A DNA stretch of 64,000 nt from UWMA-0277 sp965183885. GTDB lineage: Bacteria > Bacteroidota > Bacteroidia > Flavobacteriales > BACL11. Below are positions 43,678-53,996 of the stretch, in pieces (the first letter of the stretch is position 1; each line of letters begins with the position of its first letter). Location: positions 1,798,001 to 1,862,000 of the forward strand of contig OZ238992.1 of assembly GCA_965183885.1 (NCBI GenBank). The letters run 5' to 3'. Under the pieces are notes generated by a model. The model was given only the letters and a program-made list of their open reading frames with translations, was not told where the DNA came from and ran no database searches. The position numbers and the translations under genes are program-made.

Positions 43678-45813
43678 TTATTTGTTTTGTTTTTCAGGCT
43701 TTGGAAGTAATACTTTTCTTGATAATTTAAGCTTTCCACTTCTTTCATCAATAGCAATTAATTTTACTTCTATAGTTTCCCCCTCTTTCAATACATCTTC
43801 AACATTTTCAACTCTTTCCCAAGCTAATTCAGAAATGTGAACTAAACCATCAGTATTTGCAGAAATTCCAACAAATGCACCATAAGGCATAATTGATTTT
43901 ACTTTTCCTTTATAGATAGCTCCAACTTCAGGAATGAATGCAATTGAACGAATTTTTTCAACAGCTAAATCAATTTTCTCTTGATCAGTACCTAAAATTT
44001 CAACAACACCCATATCATCTACTTCTTCAATAGAAATATTAGTTTCAGTAGTTGCTTGTAATTCTTGGATGATTTTTCCTCCAGGACCAATAATACCTCC
44101 AATAGTTGATTTAGGTACTTGAAGTACGATAATCTTAGGAGTTTGTGGTTTTAATTGTACTCTAGGCTCAGCAATAGTTTCTACTAATTTACCTAAAATA
44201 TGTAATCTTCCAGCTCTAGCTTGATTAAGGGCATTTTCTAAGATATCATAAGATAATCCTTGAACCTTAATATCCATTTGGCAAGCAGTAATTCCATCAG
44301 CAGTACCTGTTACTTTAAAGTCCATATCTCCTAAATGATCTTCATCACCTAAAATATCAGAAAGTACAGCATAGTTATTTGGGTCCTTTTCATCACTGAT
44401 TAGTCCCATTGCAATACCAGAAACTGGCTTTTGGATTTTTATTCCAGCATCCATAAGTGCCATAGTACCTGCACAAACAGTAGCCATAGATGATGATCCG
44501 TTTGATTCTAAAATATCAGAAACAATTCTTACAGTATAAGGATTGTCAGCAGGAATCATTTTCTTTAATGCTCTTTGAGCTAAATTTCCGTGTCCAATTT
44601 CTCTTCTTGAAGTTCCTCTTAAAGGACGTGCTTCACCAGTTGAGAAAGGAGGGAAGTTATAGTGTAAGTAAAAATCTTCGTGTCCTTGGTAAGTAACACC
44701 ATCTAAACGGTTTACATCAGTAGCAGAACCTAAAGTTACTGTAGTTAAAGATTGTGTTTCACCTCTTGTAAATACTGCTGATCCATGAGGAGATTCTAAG
44801 TAATCTACTTCACACCAAATTGGTCTGATATCAGTAGTTCCTCTACCATCTAATCTTTTTCCTTCAGCTAATACAAGGTTTCTTACAGCATCTTTTTCTA
44901 CATCATGATAATAAACTCCAATTAAGTTTTTATTGTAAGTTTCTGTTTCTTCTTCAGTTAAGCTTGCAATAAATTCATCTTTTACAGCCTTAAACTTAGC
45001 AGATCTTTCTTCTTTTCCTAAACCTTCAGCAGCTACAGCATAAACTTTATCGTATGTTGCTTTGCTTATTCTTTCTTTTAATTCTAAATCATGCGTTTCA
45101 TGACAGTACTCTCTTTTTACAGCTGATTTTGCAATTTTACTTGCTAATTCAACTTGTGCAGCACATTGTACTTTAATTGCTTCATGAGCTATTTTGATTG
45201 CTTCAATCATTTCTGCTTCAGAAACTTCATCCATTTCTCCTTCAACCATAGCAACACTGTCAGCTGATGCTCCAACCATTAATTCTAGGTCAGCACTTTC
45301 TAATTGTGTTGATGATGGGTTAATAATGTGTTCTCCATTAATTCTTGCAACTCTTACTTCTGAGATAGGTCCGTTAAAAGGAATATCAGAAATTGCAATT
45401 GCTGTTGATGCTGCTAAAGCTGCTAAAGCATCTGGTTTTACATCTTCATCATGTGAGTTTAATGAAATCATAACCTGTACCTCTGCATGATAATCTCCAG
45501 GGAACATAGGTCTTAATATTCTATCAACCAAACGCATAACTAAAATTTCTTGGTCAGTTGGTCTTGCTTCTCTTTTTAAGAATCCTCCAGGGAATCTTCC
45601 ATCGGCAGCAAATTTCTCTCTATAATCTACTGTTAAAGGTAAAAAATCAACACCATCTCTTGCTTCTTTACTTGATACTACAGTAGCAAGCATATGAGTT
45701 TTCCCCATTCTTACTTCTACTGATCCGTGTGCTTGTTTTGCTAATTTACCTGTTGTGATTGTAATTTCTCTACCATCATTTAGGGTAATAATTTGTTTTT
45801 CTTCTTTTATCAT
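43678..45813 (-). CDS. pnp: Polyribonucleotide nucleotidyltransferase (PNPase)
   Basis: This phosphorolytic 3'-5' exoribonuclease acts in mRNA decay. From ATG 45813 ([11 protein letters not shown]) it has 711 residues; the longer frame adds 12 residues that lie in the leader. Two RNase PH domains are visible ([21 protein letters not shown] and, in the second, [23 protein letters not shown]). They are followed by a KH domain ([12 protein letters not shown]) and an S1 domain ([20 protein letters not shown]). It follows rpsO, as in many bacteria, across a hairpin. Confidence 0.97.
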   Translation of the reverse strand: MIKEEKQIITLNDGREITITTGKLAKQAHGSVEVRMGKTHMLATVVSSKEARDGVDFLPLTVDYREKFAADGRFPGGFLKREARPTDQEILVMRLVDRILRPMFPGDYHAEVQVMISLNSHDEDVKPDALAALAASTAIAISDIPFNGPISEVRVARINGEHIINPSSTQLESADLELMVGASADSVAMVEGEMDEVSEAEMIEAIKIAHEAIKVQCAAQVELASKIAKSAVKREYCHETHDLELKERISKATYDKVYAVAAEGLGKEERSAKFKAVKDEFIASLTEEETETYNKNLIGVYYHDVEKDAVRNLVLAEGKRLDGRGTTDIRPIWCEVDYLESPHGSAVFTRGETQSLTTVTLGSATDVNRLDGVTYQGHEDFYLHYNFPPFSTGEARPLRGTSRREIGHGNLAQRALKKMIPADNPYTVRIVSDILESNGSSSMATVCAGTMALMDAGIKIQKPVSGIAMGLISDEKDPNNYAVLSDILGDEDHLGDMDFKVTGTADGITACQMDIKVQGLSYDILENALNQARAGRLHILGKLVETIAEPRVQLKPQTPKIIVLQVPKSTIGGIIGPGGKIIQELQATTETNISIEEVDDMGVVEILGTDQEKIDLAVEKIRSIAFIPEVGAIYKGKVKSIMPYGAFVGISANTDGLVHISELAWERVENVEDVLKEGETIEVKLIAIDERSGKLKLSRKVLLPKPEKQNK

Positions 45814-45840
45814 CTTGTCTTCTTTGTTTATAAAAATTAA

Positions 45841-45868
45841 AAAAGGCAATAAAACTATTGCCTTTTTT
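45841..45868 (-). terminator. rpsO-pnp intergenic hairpin
   Basis: GGCAAT/ATTGCC arms with a T tract on the minus strand lie between the rpsO stop and the pnp start. No good promoter for pnp is visible after it, so it is likely a partial terminator or an RNA processing site, as at the same place in other bacteria. Confidence 0.7.
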
Positions 45869-45879
45869 GTTTGTCTGTC

Positions 45880-46149
45880 TTATCTTCTAAGACCTAGTTC
45901 TTTTACTAGCTCTCTGTATTTTAAAATATCTTTCCCTTTTAAATAGTCTAGTAATTTTCTTCTTTTACCAACCATTATTTGTAAAGATCTTTGAGTTCCG
46001 TAGTCTTTACGGTTGTCTTTTAAATGATCTGTTAAATGCTTAATCTTAGTAGTAAATAATGCTACTTGAGAGTAAACTGATCCTGAATCTTTGGCGTTTT
46101 CACCAAATTTCGTAAAAATGTTTTCTTTTTCTTTTGTTGTGATGCTCAT
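45880..46149 (-). CDS. rpsO: 30S ribosomal protein S15
   Basis: This 89-residue protein is of standard S15 length. It has DSGSVYSQVALFTTKIKHLTDHLK in the rRNA-binding helices, HxxDNRKDYGTQRSL-like spacing, and a VGKRRKLLDYLKGKD end. It binds 16S rRNA in the central domain. It lies upstream of pnp in the common rpsO-pnp order and has a perfect -7 element of its own. Confidence 0.97.
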   Translation of the reverse strand: MSITTKEKENIFTKFGENAKDSGSVYSQVALFTTKIKHLTDHLKDNRKDYGTQRSLQIMVGKRRKLLDYLKGKDILKYRELVKELGLRR

Positions 46150-46185
46150 GTTTTTCTTTTTAAAACCACTTTATTTTATGGGCTG

Positions 46186-46193
46186 CAAATTTA
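46186..46193 (-). promoter_or_regulatory. -7 element (TAAATTTG) for rpsO
   Basis: A perfect TAnnTTTG on the minus strand lies 36 bases before the rpsO ATG, leaving room for a short leader in which S15 autoregulation could act. No -33 box is clear. Confidence 0.55.
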
Positions 46194-46232
46194 GTAAACT
46201 TATTGAATTAGTTTAACTTTTATTTAACTTAT

Positions 46233-47078
46233 TTATTTTTTAGTAAATCTAAAGATTTGAGCTAATTTATCTTTCAAGTCTTTTCGATCAACGATAAAGT
46301 CAATAAAACCATGATCTTGTAAAAATTCAGCTGTTTGAAACCCTTCAGGTAAGTCCTTTCCAATAGTTTCTTTTACAACTCTAGGTCCTGCAAAACCTAT
46401 AAGAGCATTTGGTTCAGCAATATTCATATCACCTAACATAGAGAATGATGCTGTTGCTCCTCCAAAAGTAGGATCAGTGCATAAAGAAATATAAGGAAGC
46501 CCTGCTTTTCCTAATTGTGCTAATTTTGCTGATGTTTTTGCTAATTGCATTAAAGAAATTGCTGCCTCCATCATTCTTGCCCCACCTGATTTAGAGATGA
46601 TAAGCATAGGATGTTTGTTGTCTTTAGCATAGTCAATCGCTCTTGCAATTTTTTCTCCTACAACTGACCCCATTGATCCACCAATAAAAGAGAAGTCCAT
46701 ACTTGCAATAACTGCTGTAGAACCATTAATCTCACCGTATGCAGTTCTTACAGCATCTTTCAATCCTGTTTTCTTTTGCATAGCTTTTACTCTATCAGTG
46801 TACTTTTTACTGTCTTTAAATTTTAAAGGGTCCATTGATACCATATCAGCATCAAGTTCTGTAAAAGTATTATTATCAAAAAGAATCTCAAAGTATTCTG
46901 CAGAACCAATTCTACTGTGGAAATTACAATTTTCACAAACATAAAGGTTATGTTTATGTTCTTCAGTAGTAATTATATTTTTACATTTAGGACATTTGCT
47001 CCATAAACCATCTGGAGTTTCTTTTTTTTCGTGTGTTGAAGTAGTAATACCTTCGTTTATTCTTTTAAACCAACCCAT
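46233..47078 (-). CDS. accD: Acetyl-CoA carboxylase carboxyltransferase beta subunit
   Basis: This 281-residue protein makes malonyl-CoA together with AccA. A four-cysteine zinc ribbon is near the start (Cys29, Cys32, Cys48, Cys51, in KCPKC and VCENC). A crotonase-type carboxyltransferase core follows, with [15 protein letters not shown] and [15 protein letters not shown]. The alpha subunit is not in the window. It begins 2 bases after the fba stop, so the two are probably cotranscribed. Confidence 0.96.
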   Translation of the reverse strand: MGWFKRINEGITTSTHEKKETPDGLWSKCPKCKNIITTEEHKHNLYVCENCNFHSRIGSAEYFEILFDNNTFTELDADMVSMDPLKFKDSKKYTDRVKAMQKKTGLKDAVRTAYGEINGSTAVIASMDFSFIGGSMGSVVGEKIARAIDYAKDNKHPMLIISKSGGARMMEAAISLMQLAKTSAKLAQLGKAGLPYISLCTDPTFGGATASFSMLGDMNIAEPNALIGFAGPRVVKETIGKDLPEGFQTAEFLQDHGFIDFIVDRKDLKDKLAQIFRFTKK

Positions 47079-47080
47079 AA

Positions 47081-48148
47081 TTATGCGTTTGTATTTATAT
47101 TATTTAAATCGTTAAATGATCTTGTTAATCTTTCTTTAAATGTTAATTCTCCAGCTCTAGTCCAAGCTCTAGGATCATAATATTTTTTATTTGGCTTCTC
47201 AGCTCCATCAGGATTTCCAATTTGAGTTTTTACATATTCTCCTTTTGCTAAGAAATAATCTCTTACTCCAGTAGTAAAGCCCCATTGTAAATCAGTATCA
47301 ATATTCATTTTTATAACACCGTAACCTATAGCTTCAGTAATTTCAGCTTGAGTTGACCCTGAACCACCATGAAACACAAAGTTTATTGGTTGCTTTTCAG
47401 TACCAAACTTTTCTTCAATGTATTTTTGTGAGTTATCTAAAATTTTAGGTGTTAACACTACATTTCCTGGCTTATATACTCCGTGTACATTACCAAATGC
47501 AGCTGCAATTGTAAATTTATCACTTACTTTCATTAACTCCTCATAAGCATAAGCAACTTCTTCAGGTTGTGTATATAGTTTTGATACATCAACATGAGAG
47601 TTATCCACTCCGTCTTCTTCACCACCTGTTATTCCTAGTTCAATTTCAAGAGTCATATCTATTTTACTCATGCGCTCCAAGTATTTTTTACAAAGCTCAA
47701 TATTTTCTTTAATAGGCTCTTCTGATAAATCAATCATATGAGAGCTGTATAAAGGTTTTCCATGTACAGCATAGAATTCTTCACCTGCATCTAATAAACC
47801 GTCAATCCAAGGTAATAATTTTTTTGCACAATGGTCAGTATGTAACATTACACTAGCACCATAAAGCTCAGCCATTTGATGCACATGCATAGCTCCAGAA
47901 ATTCCTCCAGCAATTGCAGCCTCATGGTTTTCGTTAACTAAACCTTTACCAGCATAAAATAAACAACCACCATTAGAGAATTGAATAATTGCTGGTGAAT
48001 TAAGCTCAGCAGCTGTTTCTAATACTGCATTTACAGTACTTGTACTACTTACATTTACTGCTGGTAAAGCATAATTGTTTAGCTTTGCATCCGCAAATAC
48101 TTCTTGTAATTGATCTCCTGTTAATACTCCAGATTCAAATTTTGACAT
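47081..48148 (-). CDS. fbaA: Class II fructose-bisphosphate aldolase
   Basis: This 355-residue zinc-dependent aldolase of the class IIA type acts in glycolysis and gluconeogenesis. Visible marks are [14 protein letters not shown] (zinc-site His and catalytic Asp), [19 protein letters not shown] and [10 protein letters not shown] (phosphate and substrate binding). The length is close to the E. coli enzyme. It heads the fba-accD pair and has a perfect -7 element upstream. Confidence 0.96.
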   Translation of the reverse strand: MSKFESGVLTGDQLQEVFADAKLNNYALPAVNVSSTSTVNAVLETAAELNSPAIIQFSNGGCLFYAGKGLVNENHEAAIAGGISGAMHVHQMAELYGASVMLHTDHCAKKLLPWIDGLLDAGEEFYAVHGKPLYSSHMIDLSEEPIKENIELCKKYLERMSKIDMTLEIELGITGGEEDGVDNSHVDVSKLYTQPEEVAYAYEELMKVSDKFTIAAAFGNVHGVYKPGNVVLTPKILDNSQKYIEEKFGTEKQPINFVFHGGSGSTQAEITEAIGYGVIKMNIDTDLQWGFTTGVRDYFLAKGEYVKTQIGNPDGAEKPNKKYYDPRAWTRAGELTFKERLTRSFNDLNNINTNA

Positions 48149-48176
48149 ACTATTTTTAGTTTTTATTTTGGAGGAA

Positions 48177-48184
48177 CAAAATTA
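48177..48184 (-). promoter_or_regulatory. -7 element (TAATTTTG) for fba-accD
   Basis: A perfect TAnnTTTG lies on the minus strand 28 bases before the fba ATG. GGAGG-type bases are not used as a plus-strand RBS here. Confidence 0.5.
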
Positions 48185-48257
48185 TAAGATTGTGTTTAAT
48201 TAAAGCATAAATTTACAATAATTTCATATTATTGATTATTAATATAAATGAATAGCA

Positions 48258-48980
48258 GTGATTACAAAAAATCAGATTAAGAATATAAGAGGTTTAGCAC
48301 TTAAAAAAAATAGAACTAAAGAACAATGTTTTATTATAGAAGGAGAGAAAATTGTAGCTGAGCTGTTGAGTTCTTCTTTTCAGATAATCAATTTGTTTGC
48401 AACTAAAAGCTGGATAGCTGAAAACAAACAGTTTGAAGCAATTGCATCAGTAGTAACTAATGATGAATTAGCAAGGATTAGTAACCTTAAATCACCAAAT
48501 AAAGTAGTTGCATTAGTAAAAATACCAAAGAGGGAATTGCAAAGTAATAAAGGAATTACTTTAGTGCTAGATACTGTTAATGATCCTGGAAACCTTGGGA
48601 CAATAATAAGAATGTGCGATTGGTTTGGAGTAGACCAAATTATTTGTTCTAAGGATACCGTTGATGTTTATAATCCTAAGGTTGTACAAGCAAGTATGGG
48701 TTCTTTACTAAGAGTTAACTTGTATTATACTGATTTAAAATTGTATTTGGATGGGATAAAAGAGCCTATTTACGGTGCTTTTATGGATGGAACTCCTGTA
48801 AAAACAACACAATTGCCTAAAGCAGCTCATTTAGTTATGGGGAATGAAGCTAACGGAATTTCTGTAGAAATTGAAAAGATGCTTACTAATAAAATTACAA
48901 TAAAAAATATTGGGGGTAATGCTGAATCTTTAAATGTAGCAGTAGCTACTTCAATTTTATTGCATGAATTCTGTAATTAA
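48258..48980 (+). CDS. TrmH/SpoU family RNA methyltransferase
   Basis: This 240-residue RNA 2'-O-ribose methyltransferase of the SPOUT class has a substrate-binding N-terminal domain (MITKNQIKNIRGL) and SPOUT motifs LDTVNDPGNLGTIIRMCDWFG, VMGNEANGIS and GGNAESLNVAVATSILLHE. The start appears to be GTG (48258-48260); the nearby ATG at 48248 is in another frame and stops at once. Whether it modifies rRNA or tRNA is not clear. The convergent porT gene ends 10 bases away. Confidence 0.9.
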   Translation: MITKNQIKNIRGLALKKNRTKEQCFIIEGEKIVAELLSSSFQIINLFATKSWIAENKQFEAIASVVTNDELARISNLKSPNKVVALVKIPKRELQSNKGITLVLDTVNDPGNLGTIIRMCDWFGVDQIICSKDTVDVYNPKVVQASMGSLLRVNLYYTDLKLYLDGIKEPIYGAFMDGTPVKTTQLPKAAHLVMGNEANGISVEIEKMLTNKITIKNIGGNAESLNVAVATSILLHEFCN

Positions 48981-48990
48981 AGCAGCAACT

Positions 48991-49704
48991 TTATTCAAAT
49001 GTAAAAGAAAGCATCCAGCCATTTGTACTTAGGCTGTTTATTGACTGTGTATAAACACTTTCGTCTTTAGATAATAAGTTTAATATACCGTACGAAATTT
49101 TTATTTCAGGAGAAAACTTAAAATATTCAAGGTAAAAATCGAAACCAAACCCAATTTCTCCCATAAGATCATTCTTTTTTAGTTTTACAATTTCTTGACC
49201 CTCGTCATCTATTTTTTCTTGAGAAGCAATATCAAGACTGTATTTTATTCCTCCTGTTAGATAGGTTCTAAAGTTATTATAACGAGCCGATTTGTATTTT
49301 ATAGCTATAGGGAAATCAATTAAAGTAGACTCAATAACTTTTTTATTTTCACTAAAAACACCATTACTGTCAATAAAGCCATAGCGTAAATGACGTTCTC
49401 CAAAAACTAGGGTAGGAATAAACCTCAAATCAGTATACCTTCCAAGTCTTAAATTAGAAACAATACCTAGATTAAATCCTTTTTGGCTGTTTGAATATAA
49501 GCTTAAAAGGGTATCATTAGTAATCGTATTACTATTCTTTTTAATATTAAAATTTAATTCATTTATTCCTAAAGTAAAACCAAAGTGTAGTTTCTTAAAA
49601 TCGTAGCGTGCAAGATTTTGAGGTTTTTTATTTCTTTGGGCATACGAGCTTACTGCTAATAATAGTAGCAGTAAAGTAAAGAGGTGTTTAATCTGTTTTT
49701 GCAT
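48991..49704 (-). CDS. porT: PorT-family outer-membrane protein (T9SS component)
   Basis: This 237-residue protein has a signal peptide (AVSSYAQ) and a beta-rich body ending GWMLSFTFE, as expected for a small barrel. The opening KLHFGFTLGINELNF and the later FDFYLEYFKFSPEIKISYG fit PorT/SprT proteins needed for type IX secretion. Its position just downstream of ubiE/menG matches the order I recall in flavobacteria. The many T9SS-tailed proteins in the window need such a system; the other T9SS genes are elsewhere. Confidence 0.83.
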   Translation of the reverse strand: MQKQIKHLFTLLLLLLAVSSYAQRNKKPQNLARYDFKKLHFGFTLGINELNFNIKKNSNTITNDTLLSLYSNSQKGFNLGIVSNLRLGRYTDLRFIPTLVFGERHLRYGFIDSNGVFSENKKVIESTLIDFPIAIKYKSARYNNFRTYLTGGIKYSLDIASQEKIDDEGQEIVKLKKNDLMGEIGFGFDFYLEYFKFSPEIKISYGILNLLSKDESVYTQSINSLSTNGWMLSFTFE

Positions 49705-49727
49705 GCGTCCCTTTAACGACTAGGAAA

Positions 49728-50447
49728 TTATTTTATTGCAATATATAAGGAAACGATACCAAAAGTTAATGGTATGTGTTTACATTCTTTAAATCCAGCT
49801 TTACTTAGTTCTGATAAAAAATCATTTCCAGAAGGAAATGCTGCTACTGAATCAGGTAAATAAGTGTAAGCATTTTTATCTTTGGATATAATACCTCCAA
49901 TAAAAGGAAGTACATGATGAAAATACATGTTGTAGCATTGCTTAAGTGGGAATTTTTTAGGAGTAGATGGTTCTAAAATAGCAACAATTCCACCTTCTTT
50001 TAATACTCTGTTCATCTCAGATAAACCTTTGTTTAGATCTTCAAAATTTCTCACTCCAAATCCTGCAGTTACTGCATCATAGCTTTTATCATTAAAAGGT
50101 AAATTTTCAGAATCGGCTAGTTGTAGCTTTATTCTATCGCTTAATCCTTTTTTCTTTATTTTCTCTATTCCAACATCTAACATTCCTTGTGAAATATCAA
50201 TACCTGTAACGCTTGCTTTAGTATATTTTGTTGCACTAACAGCAAAATCAGCAGTTCCTGTTGCTATATCTAGTATGTTTTCAGGATTATTGCTGAGTTT
50301 TTTAATAGCAATTTTACGCCATAAATTATCCATTCCTAAGGATAAAGAGTGGTTTAAGAAATCATAGCTTTCAGCTATGTTATCAAACATTTGAGTAACT
50401 TGTTTTTTCTTACTCTCTGAATTATTATATGGGGTTACTTTACTCAT
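49728..50447 (-). CDS. ubiE: Menaquinone/ubiquinone biosynthesis methyltransferase
   Basis: This 239-residue SAM-dependent C-methyltransferase carries out the methylation of demethylmenaquinone in quinone synthesis. SAM motif I is ILDIATGTADFAVSA near residue 60. AVTAGFGVRNFEDLNKGL and RVLKEGGIVAILEPS are typical of UbiE/MenG. Menaquinone is the likely product in Bacteroidota (menG activity). Its start overlaps the stop of the kinase gene and the porT gene follows after 23 bases. Confidence 0.95.
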   Translation of the reverse strand: MSKVTPYNNSESKKKQVTQMFDNIAESYDFLNHSLSLGMDNLWRKIAIKKLSNNPENILDIATGTADFAVSATKYTKASVTGIDISQGMLDVGIEKIKKKGLSDRIKLQLADSENLPFNDKSYDAVTAGFGVRNFEDLNKGLSEMNRVLKEGGIVAILEPSTPKKFPLKQCYNMYFHHVLPFIGGIISKDKNAYTYLPDSVAAFPSGNDFLSELSKAGFKECKHIPLTFGIVSLYIAIK

Positions 50448-51421
50448 TAATTATTAAGTTTTTCTGCTTCAATTCTTAATTTGTTTTTATTGATAGGTAC
50501 TACACCAACTTCTTCGCAAACAATACCTCCAGCTAATGAGGATAGTATTGATAGGTTAACAATATCAATATTAGCAGCTAAGCAGAGTGAGGCTACTGAT
50601 ATAACAGTATCTCCAGCTCCTGAAACATCAATAATATTTCTTTGAAATGCAGGAGTATGTTTAAAGGAAGTAGCAGTATTAATACAAATTCCTTTTTCTG
50701 ATAAGGTAAGAAGAACCCCTTCAGCATTTAATTCTTTACGTAGTTGACTTGCAGCATTCTCAATTTCACTTACATTATTAGCATCAAAGTCAATATTCAT
50801 ACCTTCTTTTATTTCCAATAAATTAGGTTTAAAAATACTACAGTTTTTATAGGCTAAGAAATTAACTTTTTTAGGGTCAACAATAGTAGGTATTTGCTTT
50901 GTGTTTGCTAAAGAAATTACTTTTTTTATTACAGTAGGGGTAAGTACTCCTTTGTTATAATCTTGTAAAATAATAACATCAATATCTGTTAGTAAACTAT
51001 TTACCAAGTTTAAGAATTCTTCTTCTTGTTTTAAAGCAAAAGTATCTTCTTCATCCACTCGTAATTGATGTTTGTCGTTAGCAATTACACGTGTTTTTAC
51101 GGTAGTTTTTCTTTCTGATGCTATTAGTATTCCCTTTGTAGAGAGCTTAGCATCTTGCATTAAGTTCTTAAATAATATTCCTTTTTCATCGGCTCCAATT
51201 ACTGAGCAGAGTATAGGTTCTGCACCTAATGATTTTAGGTTAAGAGCAACATTTGCAGCACCACCTAGTCTGTTTTCATGTTTTTGAATATCAACTACAG
51301 GAACAGGTGCTTCAGGGGACATACGGTTTATTGCTCCCCACATATATGCATCTATCATAGCATCACCTACAATAAGTGCTTTTTTAGTGTTAAACTCTTC
51401 TAGTAGTTTGTTAAAGTCCAT
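50447..51421 (-). CDS. rfaE1: PfkB-family kinase, probable heptose-7-phosphate kinase
   Basis: This 324-residue ribokinase-fold protein resembles the kinase half of HldE, which phosphorylates D-glycero-beta-D-manno-heptose 7-phosphate for LPS core synthesis. Conserved parts are NRLGGAANVALNLKSLG, TVVDPKKVNF and the catalytic DVSGAGDTVIS. There is no nucleotidyltransferase half. It overlaps its neighbours by one base on both sides (aminotransferase and ubiE). Another sugar kinase role is possible. Confidence 0.85.
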   Translation of the reverse strand: MDFNKLLEEFNTKKALIVGDAMIDAYMWGAINRMSPEAPVPVVDIQKHENRLGGAANVALNLKSLGAEPILCSVIGADEKGILFKNLMQDAKLSTKGILIASERKTTVKTRVIANDKHQLRVDEEDTFALKQEEEFLNLVNSLLTDIDVIILQDYNKGVLTPTVIKKVISLANTKQIPTIVDPKKVNFLAYKNCSIFKPNLLEIKEGMNIDFDANNVSEIENAASQLRKELNAEGVLLTLSEKGICINTATSFKHTPAFQRNIIDVSGAGDTVISVASLCLAANIDIVNLSILSSLAGGIVCEEVGVVPINKNKLRIEAEKLNN

Positions 51422-52617
51422 TAATTAAGTTTAGCTAAGTATTTTTTTATTCTTTTCATAGCTTCCATTAACTTTTCATCTGAAGCAGCATAAGAAATTC
51501 GTATGCACTCAGGGTTCCCAAAAGCATCACCAGCAACAAAAGCTACATGAGCATTATTAAGAAGATACATGCATAAATCATTAGCATTATTAATGGTTGT
51601 TGTGCCATCAGACTTTCCAAAATAATAACTTATATCTGGGAATACATAAAATGCACCCTGAGGAATATTACACTGAATACCTTCAATAGCATTTAATTCT
51701 TCCAAGATCATATTTCTTCTAGCAAGGAAAGTAGCTTTCATTGCTCCAGTTACTTCTTTAGGATTGGCAAGCATTGCAGTTTCTCCAGCTTTTTGTGTAA
51801 TTGCACAAGTTGCCGAGGTAACCTGACCTTGTATTTTATTACAAGCTTTTGCAATCCAAAGTGGTGCTCCTATGAAACCAAGTCGCCAACCCGTCATTGC
51901 AAATCCTTTAGAAACACCGTTTACAGTAATTGTTCTTTCTTTCATACTAGGGATAGTTCCCATGCTAAAGTGCCCTTCTGTAAAGTTAATATGTTCGTAT
52001 ATTTCGTCTGCAATTACATAAATATCAGGATATTTCTCTAACATTTTTGCAATAGCTTCTAATTCTGATTTTGTATAAACTGTTCCACTTGGGTTACAAG
52101 GCGAACTGAACATTAAAAGTTTAGTATTTGGTGTAATAACAGCTTCTAGTTCTTCAGGGCTAACTTTAAAGTCAGATGCTATAGATGAAGGAACTTCAAC
52201 AGGAACACCCTCTGCAAGTTTTACAATTTCAGCATAGCTTACCCAATAAGGACAAGGAAGTAGTACTTCATCTCCAGGGTTTAATAAACTTAAACATACA
52301 TTTGCTAATGATTGTTTTGCTCCTGTAGAAGTAACAATCTGATCAGCAGTATATTCTAAGTTATTATCTCTTTTAAATTTTGTAACAATAGCATTTCTTA
52401 ATTCAGGTAATCCAGGTACAGGAGTGTAATGAGAGAAATTAGCATCAATAGCTTTTTTCCCTGCTTCTTTAATAAAATCGGGAGTGTCAAAATCAGGCTC
52501 TCCTAAACTTAGGGCTATTACATCATGTCCTTCTGCTTTTAATTCTCGGCTCATACGTGCCATTGCTAGGGTTGCTGATTCGGATAATCGATTTAATCTA
52601 TCGGATACTTTTGTCAT
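51421..52617 (-). CDS. Class I PLP-dependent aminotransferase (aspartate type)
   Basis: This 398-residue aminotransferase of the aspartate/prephenate subgroup has SLGEPDFDTPDFIKEA near the start, SSPCNPSGTVYTK and YVIADEIYEHI. The PLP lysine is in VNGVSKGFAMTGWRLG. The substrate is probably aspartate or an aromatic acid. It has its own -7 element (52645-52652), and the kinase, ubiE and porT genes follow, so it may lead that transcript. Confidence 0.93.
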   Translation of the reverse strand: MTKVSDRLNRLSESATLAMARMSRELKAEGHDVIALSLGEPDFDTPDFIKEAGKKAIDANFSHYTPVPGLPELRNAIVTKFKRDNNLEYTADQIVTSTGAKQSLANVCLSLLNPGDEVLLPCPYWVSYAEIVKLAEGVPVEVPSSIASDFKVSPEELEAVITPNTKLLMFSSPCNPSGTVYTKSELEAIAKMLEKYPDIYVIADEIYEHINFTEGHFSMGTIPSMKERTITVNGVSKGFAMTGWRLGFIGAPLWIAKACNKIQGQVTSATCAITQKAGETAMLANPKEVTGAMKATFLARRNMILEELNAIEGIQCNIPQGAFYVFPDISYYFGKSDGTTTINNANDLCMYLLNNAHVAFVAGDAFGNPECIRISYAASDEKLMEAMKRIKKYLAKLN

Positions 52618-52644
52618 GCTAATTTCTTGTGGTTTTTACTGGGG

Positions 52645-52652
52645 CAAATGTA
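52645..52652 (-). promoter_or_regulatory. -7 element (TACATTTG) for the aminotransferase run
   Basis: A perfect TAnnTTTG on the minus strand lies 27 bases before the ATG at 52617. No -33 box is clear. Confidence 0.55.
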
Positions 52653-52659
52653 ACTAATT

Positions 52660-52690
52660 TTTGTCGATTTAACTTTTTTTATTACCTTTG
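52660..52690 (+). promoter_or_regulatory. Promoter TTTG-N19-TACCTTTG for the three secreted-protein genes
   Basis: TTTG at 52660-52663 and TACCTTTG at 52683-52690 are separated by exactly 19 bases, a full consensus promoter. It would serve the overlapping genes from 52734 to 56322. Confidence 0.75.
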
Positions 52691-52733
52691 AAGCAATATG
52701 TATTTTTTAAGTCTTAATCTTAAAAGAAAAGCT

Positions 52734-53996
52734 ATGAAAAAAATATTGATTATTTTATTTTTCTTGCCGCTACTTAGTTTTGGGCAGTGGACTAATGTAT
52801 ATAATAATTGGTATGATATTAGAACTGTAAATGGTGTTCTGGAAACTTCAGATGCTGGTTGTCTCATTGGAGGAAATAATTTCTCTTCTTATTATGTCCC
52901 TCAGTCTCAACATAATTACCAATATGGGTATGGGTATGATATAATAAAAACAGATGAGTATGGTGTGAAAGAATGGGGTTATTCTGTGTGGGATGGGGGA
53001 GCTTATCCGAATTCTGAATATATATGGAAAGTGTCTAATACAATTGATGGTAATATTATAATATTTTATGATAGTGGAATAAAAATTCTTGACCTTTATG
53101 GTAATCAAATTCTTAATAAGAATTATCCTTTTTATTATGATGCTATATATTTTGATAATTATGGGGATATTGATTTAACACTAGATAGTGGCTATATATT
53201 CTTATATAAAAGAGAGTTTTATATCCCTTCACCATTTAATATATATTATGAGCCAAGCCTCATAAAATTTAATTCAAACTTAGATATCGATTTTCAAATA
53301 GCTTTGAGCAATTCATCGTCAGTTGTACAGGCTCATGATAGTAGTTTTGTGATCGTAGGAGAATCTGATTCTAATTTAGTAATTCAAAAAAGAGGTTTTA
53401 CTGGAGATAGCTTATGGACTAGAATCTATAATTCACCAGGAACATTTCAAGTAGGTGATATTATTAAGACTGTTGATAGTAACCTAGTAATAATTGGATC
53501 AGAATCTGGTGATATTTCCTTTTTTAAAATTAATGTTAATGGCGATACACTTTTTACAAATAGTATAGATAAGCAAGATGGTTTATTGGCAAGTTCAGTA
53601 GTTGAAACTTCAAATGGAAATTTTGCTATAATTGGTACGGCTTACATAAATAATGTAGAATCAAATATTTATTTAGTCTTAGTTGATACTTTAGGTAATT
53701 TAATTTGGGATAAAAAATATGGCCTTGCTAATATTAAAACAAAAGGTATAAATATTGAGAACTCTACAGGTGGAGGGTTCATTATTTCTGGTTTAAGAAA
53801 TAATAAGCGAATGATTCTTATGAAAACAGATGCTAATGGTGTTACAGCTGTTAACGATGTTGATAAAGAGATGAGTAAAGGGAATTTACTAAAAATAGTA
53901 GATGTGTTAGGCCGAGAAACAAATGCAGTAAGTAATACACCACTTTTTTATATCTATGAAAACGGAACAGTAGAAAAAAGAATAATTATTGAATGA
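52734..53996 (+). CDS. Secreted repeat protein with short C-terminal tail (tandem gene 1)
   Basis: I chose ATG 52734 (MKKILIILFFLPLLSFGQ), which gives a clean signal peptide and a 420-residue protein; the upstream ATG at 52698 adds 12 residues and sits right at the transcription start. The body has beta-propeller-like units such as GDIIKTVDSNLVIIG and SVVETSNGNFAIIGT. It ends in the short tail LLKIVDVLGRET ... YIYENGTVEKRIIIE shared with three other proteins. I do not recognise an enzyme. It overlaps tandem gene 2 by ATGA. Export by T9SS is likely but the PNP motif is missing. Confidence 0.82.
   Translation: MKKILIILFFLPLLSFGQWTNVYNNWYDIRTVNGVLETSDAGCLIGGNNFSSYYVPQSQHNYQYGYGYDIIKTDEYGVKEWGYSVWDGGAYPNSEYIWKVSNTIDGNIIIFYDSGIKILDLYGNQILNKNYPFYYDAIYFDNYGDIDLTLDSGYIFLYKREFYIPSPFNIYYEPSLIKFNSNLDIDFQIALSNSSSVVQAHDSSFVIVGESDSNLVIQKRGFTGDSLWTRIYNSPGTFQVGDIIKTVDSNLVIIGSESGDISFFKINVNGDTLFTNSIDKQDGLLASSVVETSNGNFAIIGTAYINNVESNIYLVLVDTLGNLIWDKKYGLANIKTKGINIENSTGGGFIISGLRNNKRMILMKTDANGVTAVNDVDKEMSKGNLLKIVDVLGRETNAVSNTPLFYIYENGTVEKRIIIE

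Noticed and set aside
45194..45490. Open frame opposite pnp
   Set aside because: Shadow of a conserved PNPase region; its Ser/Ala-rich translation reflects the other strand's codons.
48248..48281. ATG upstream of the TrmH-family gene
   Set aside because: It opens a different frame that stops after ten codons; the GTG at 48258 fits the family start.
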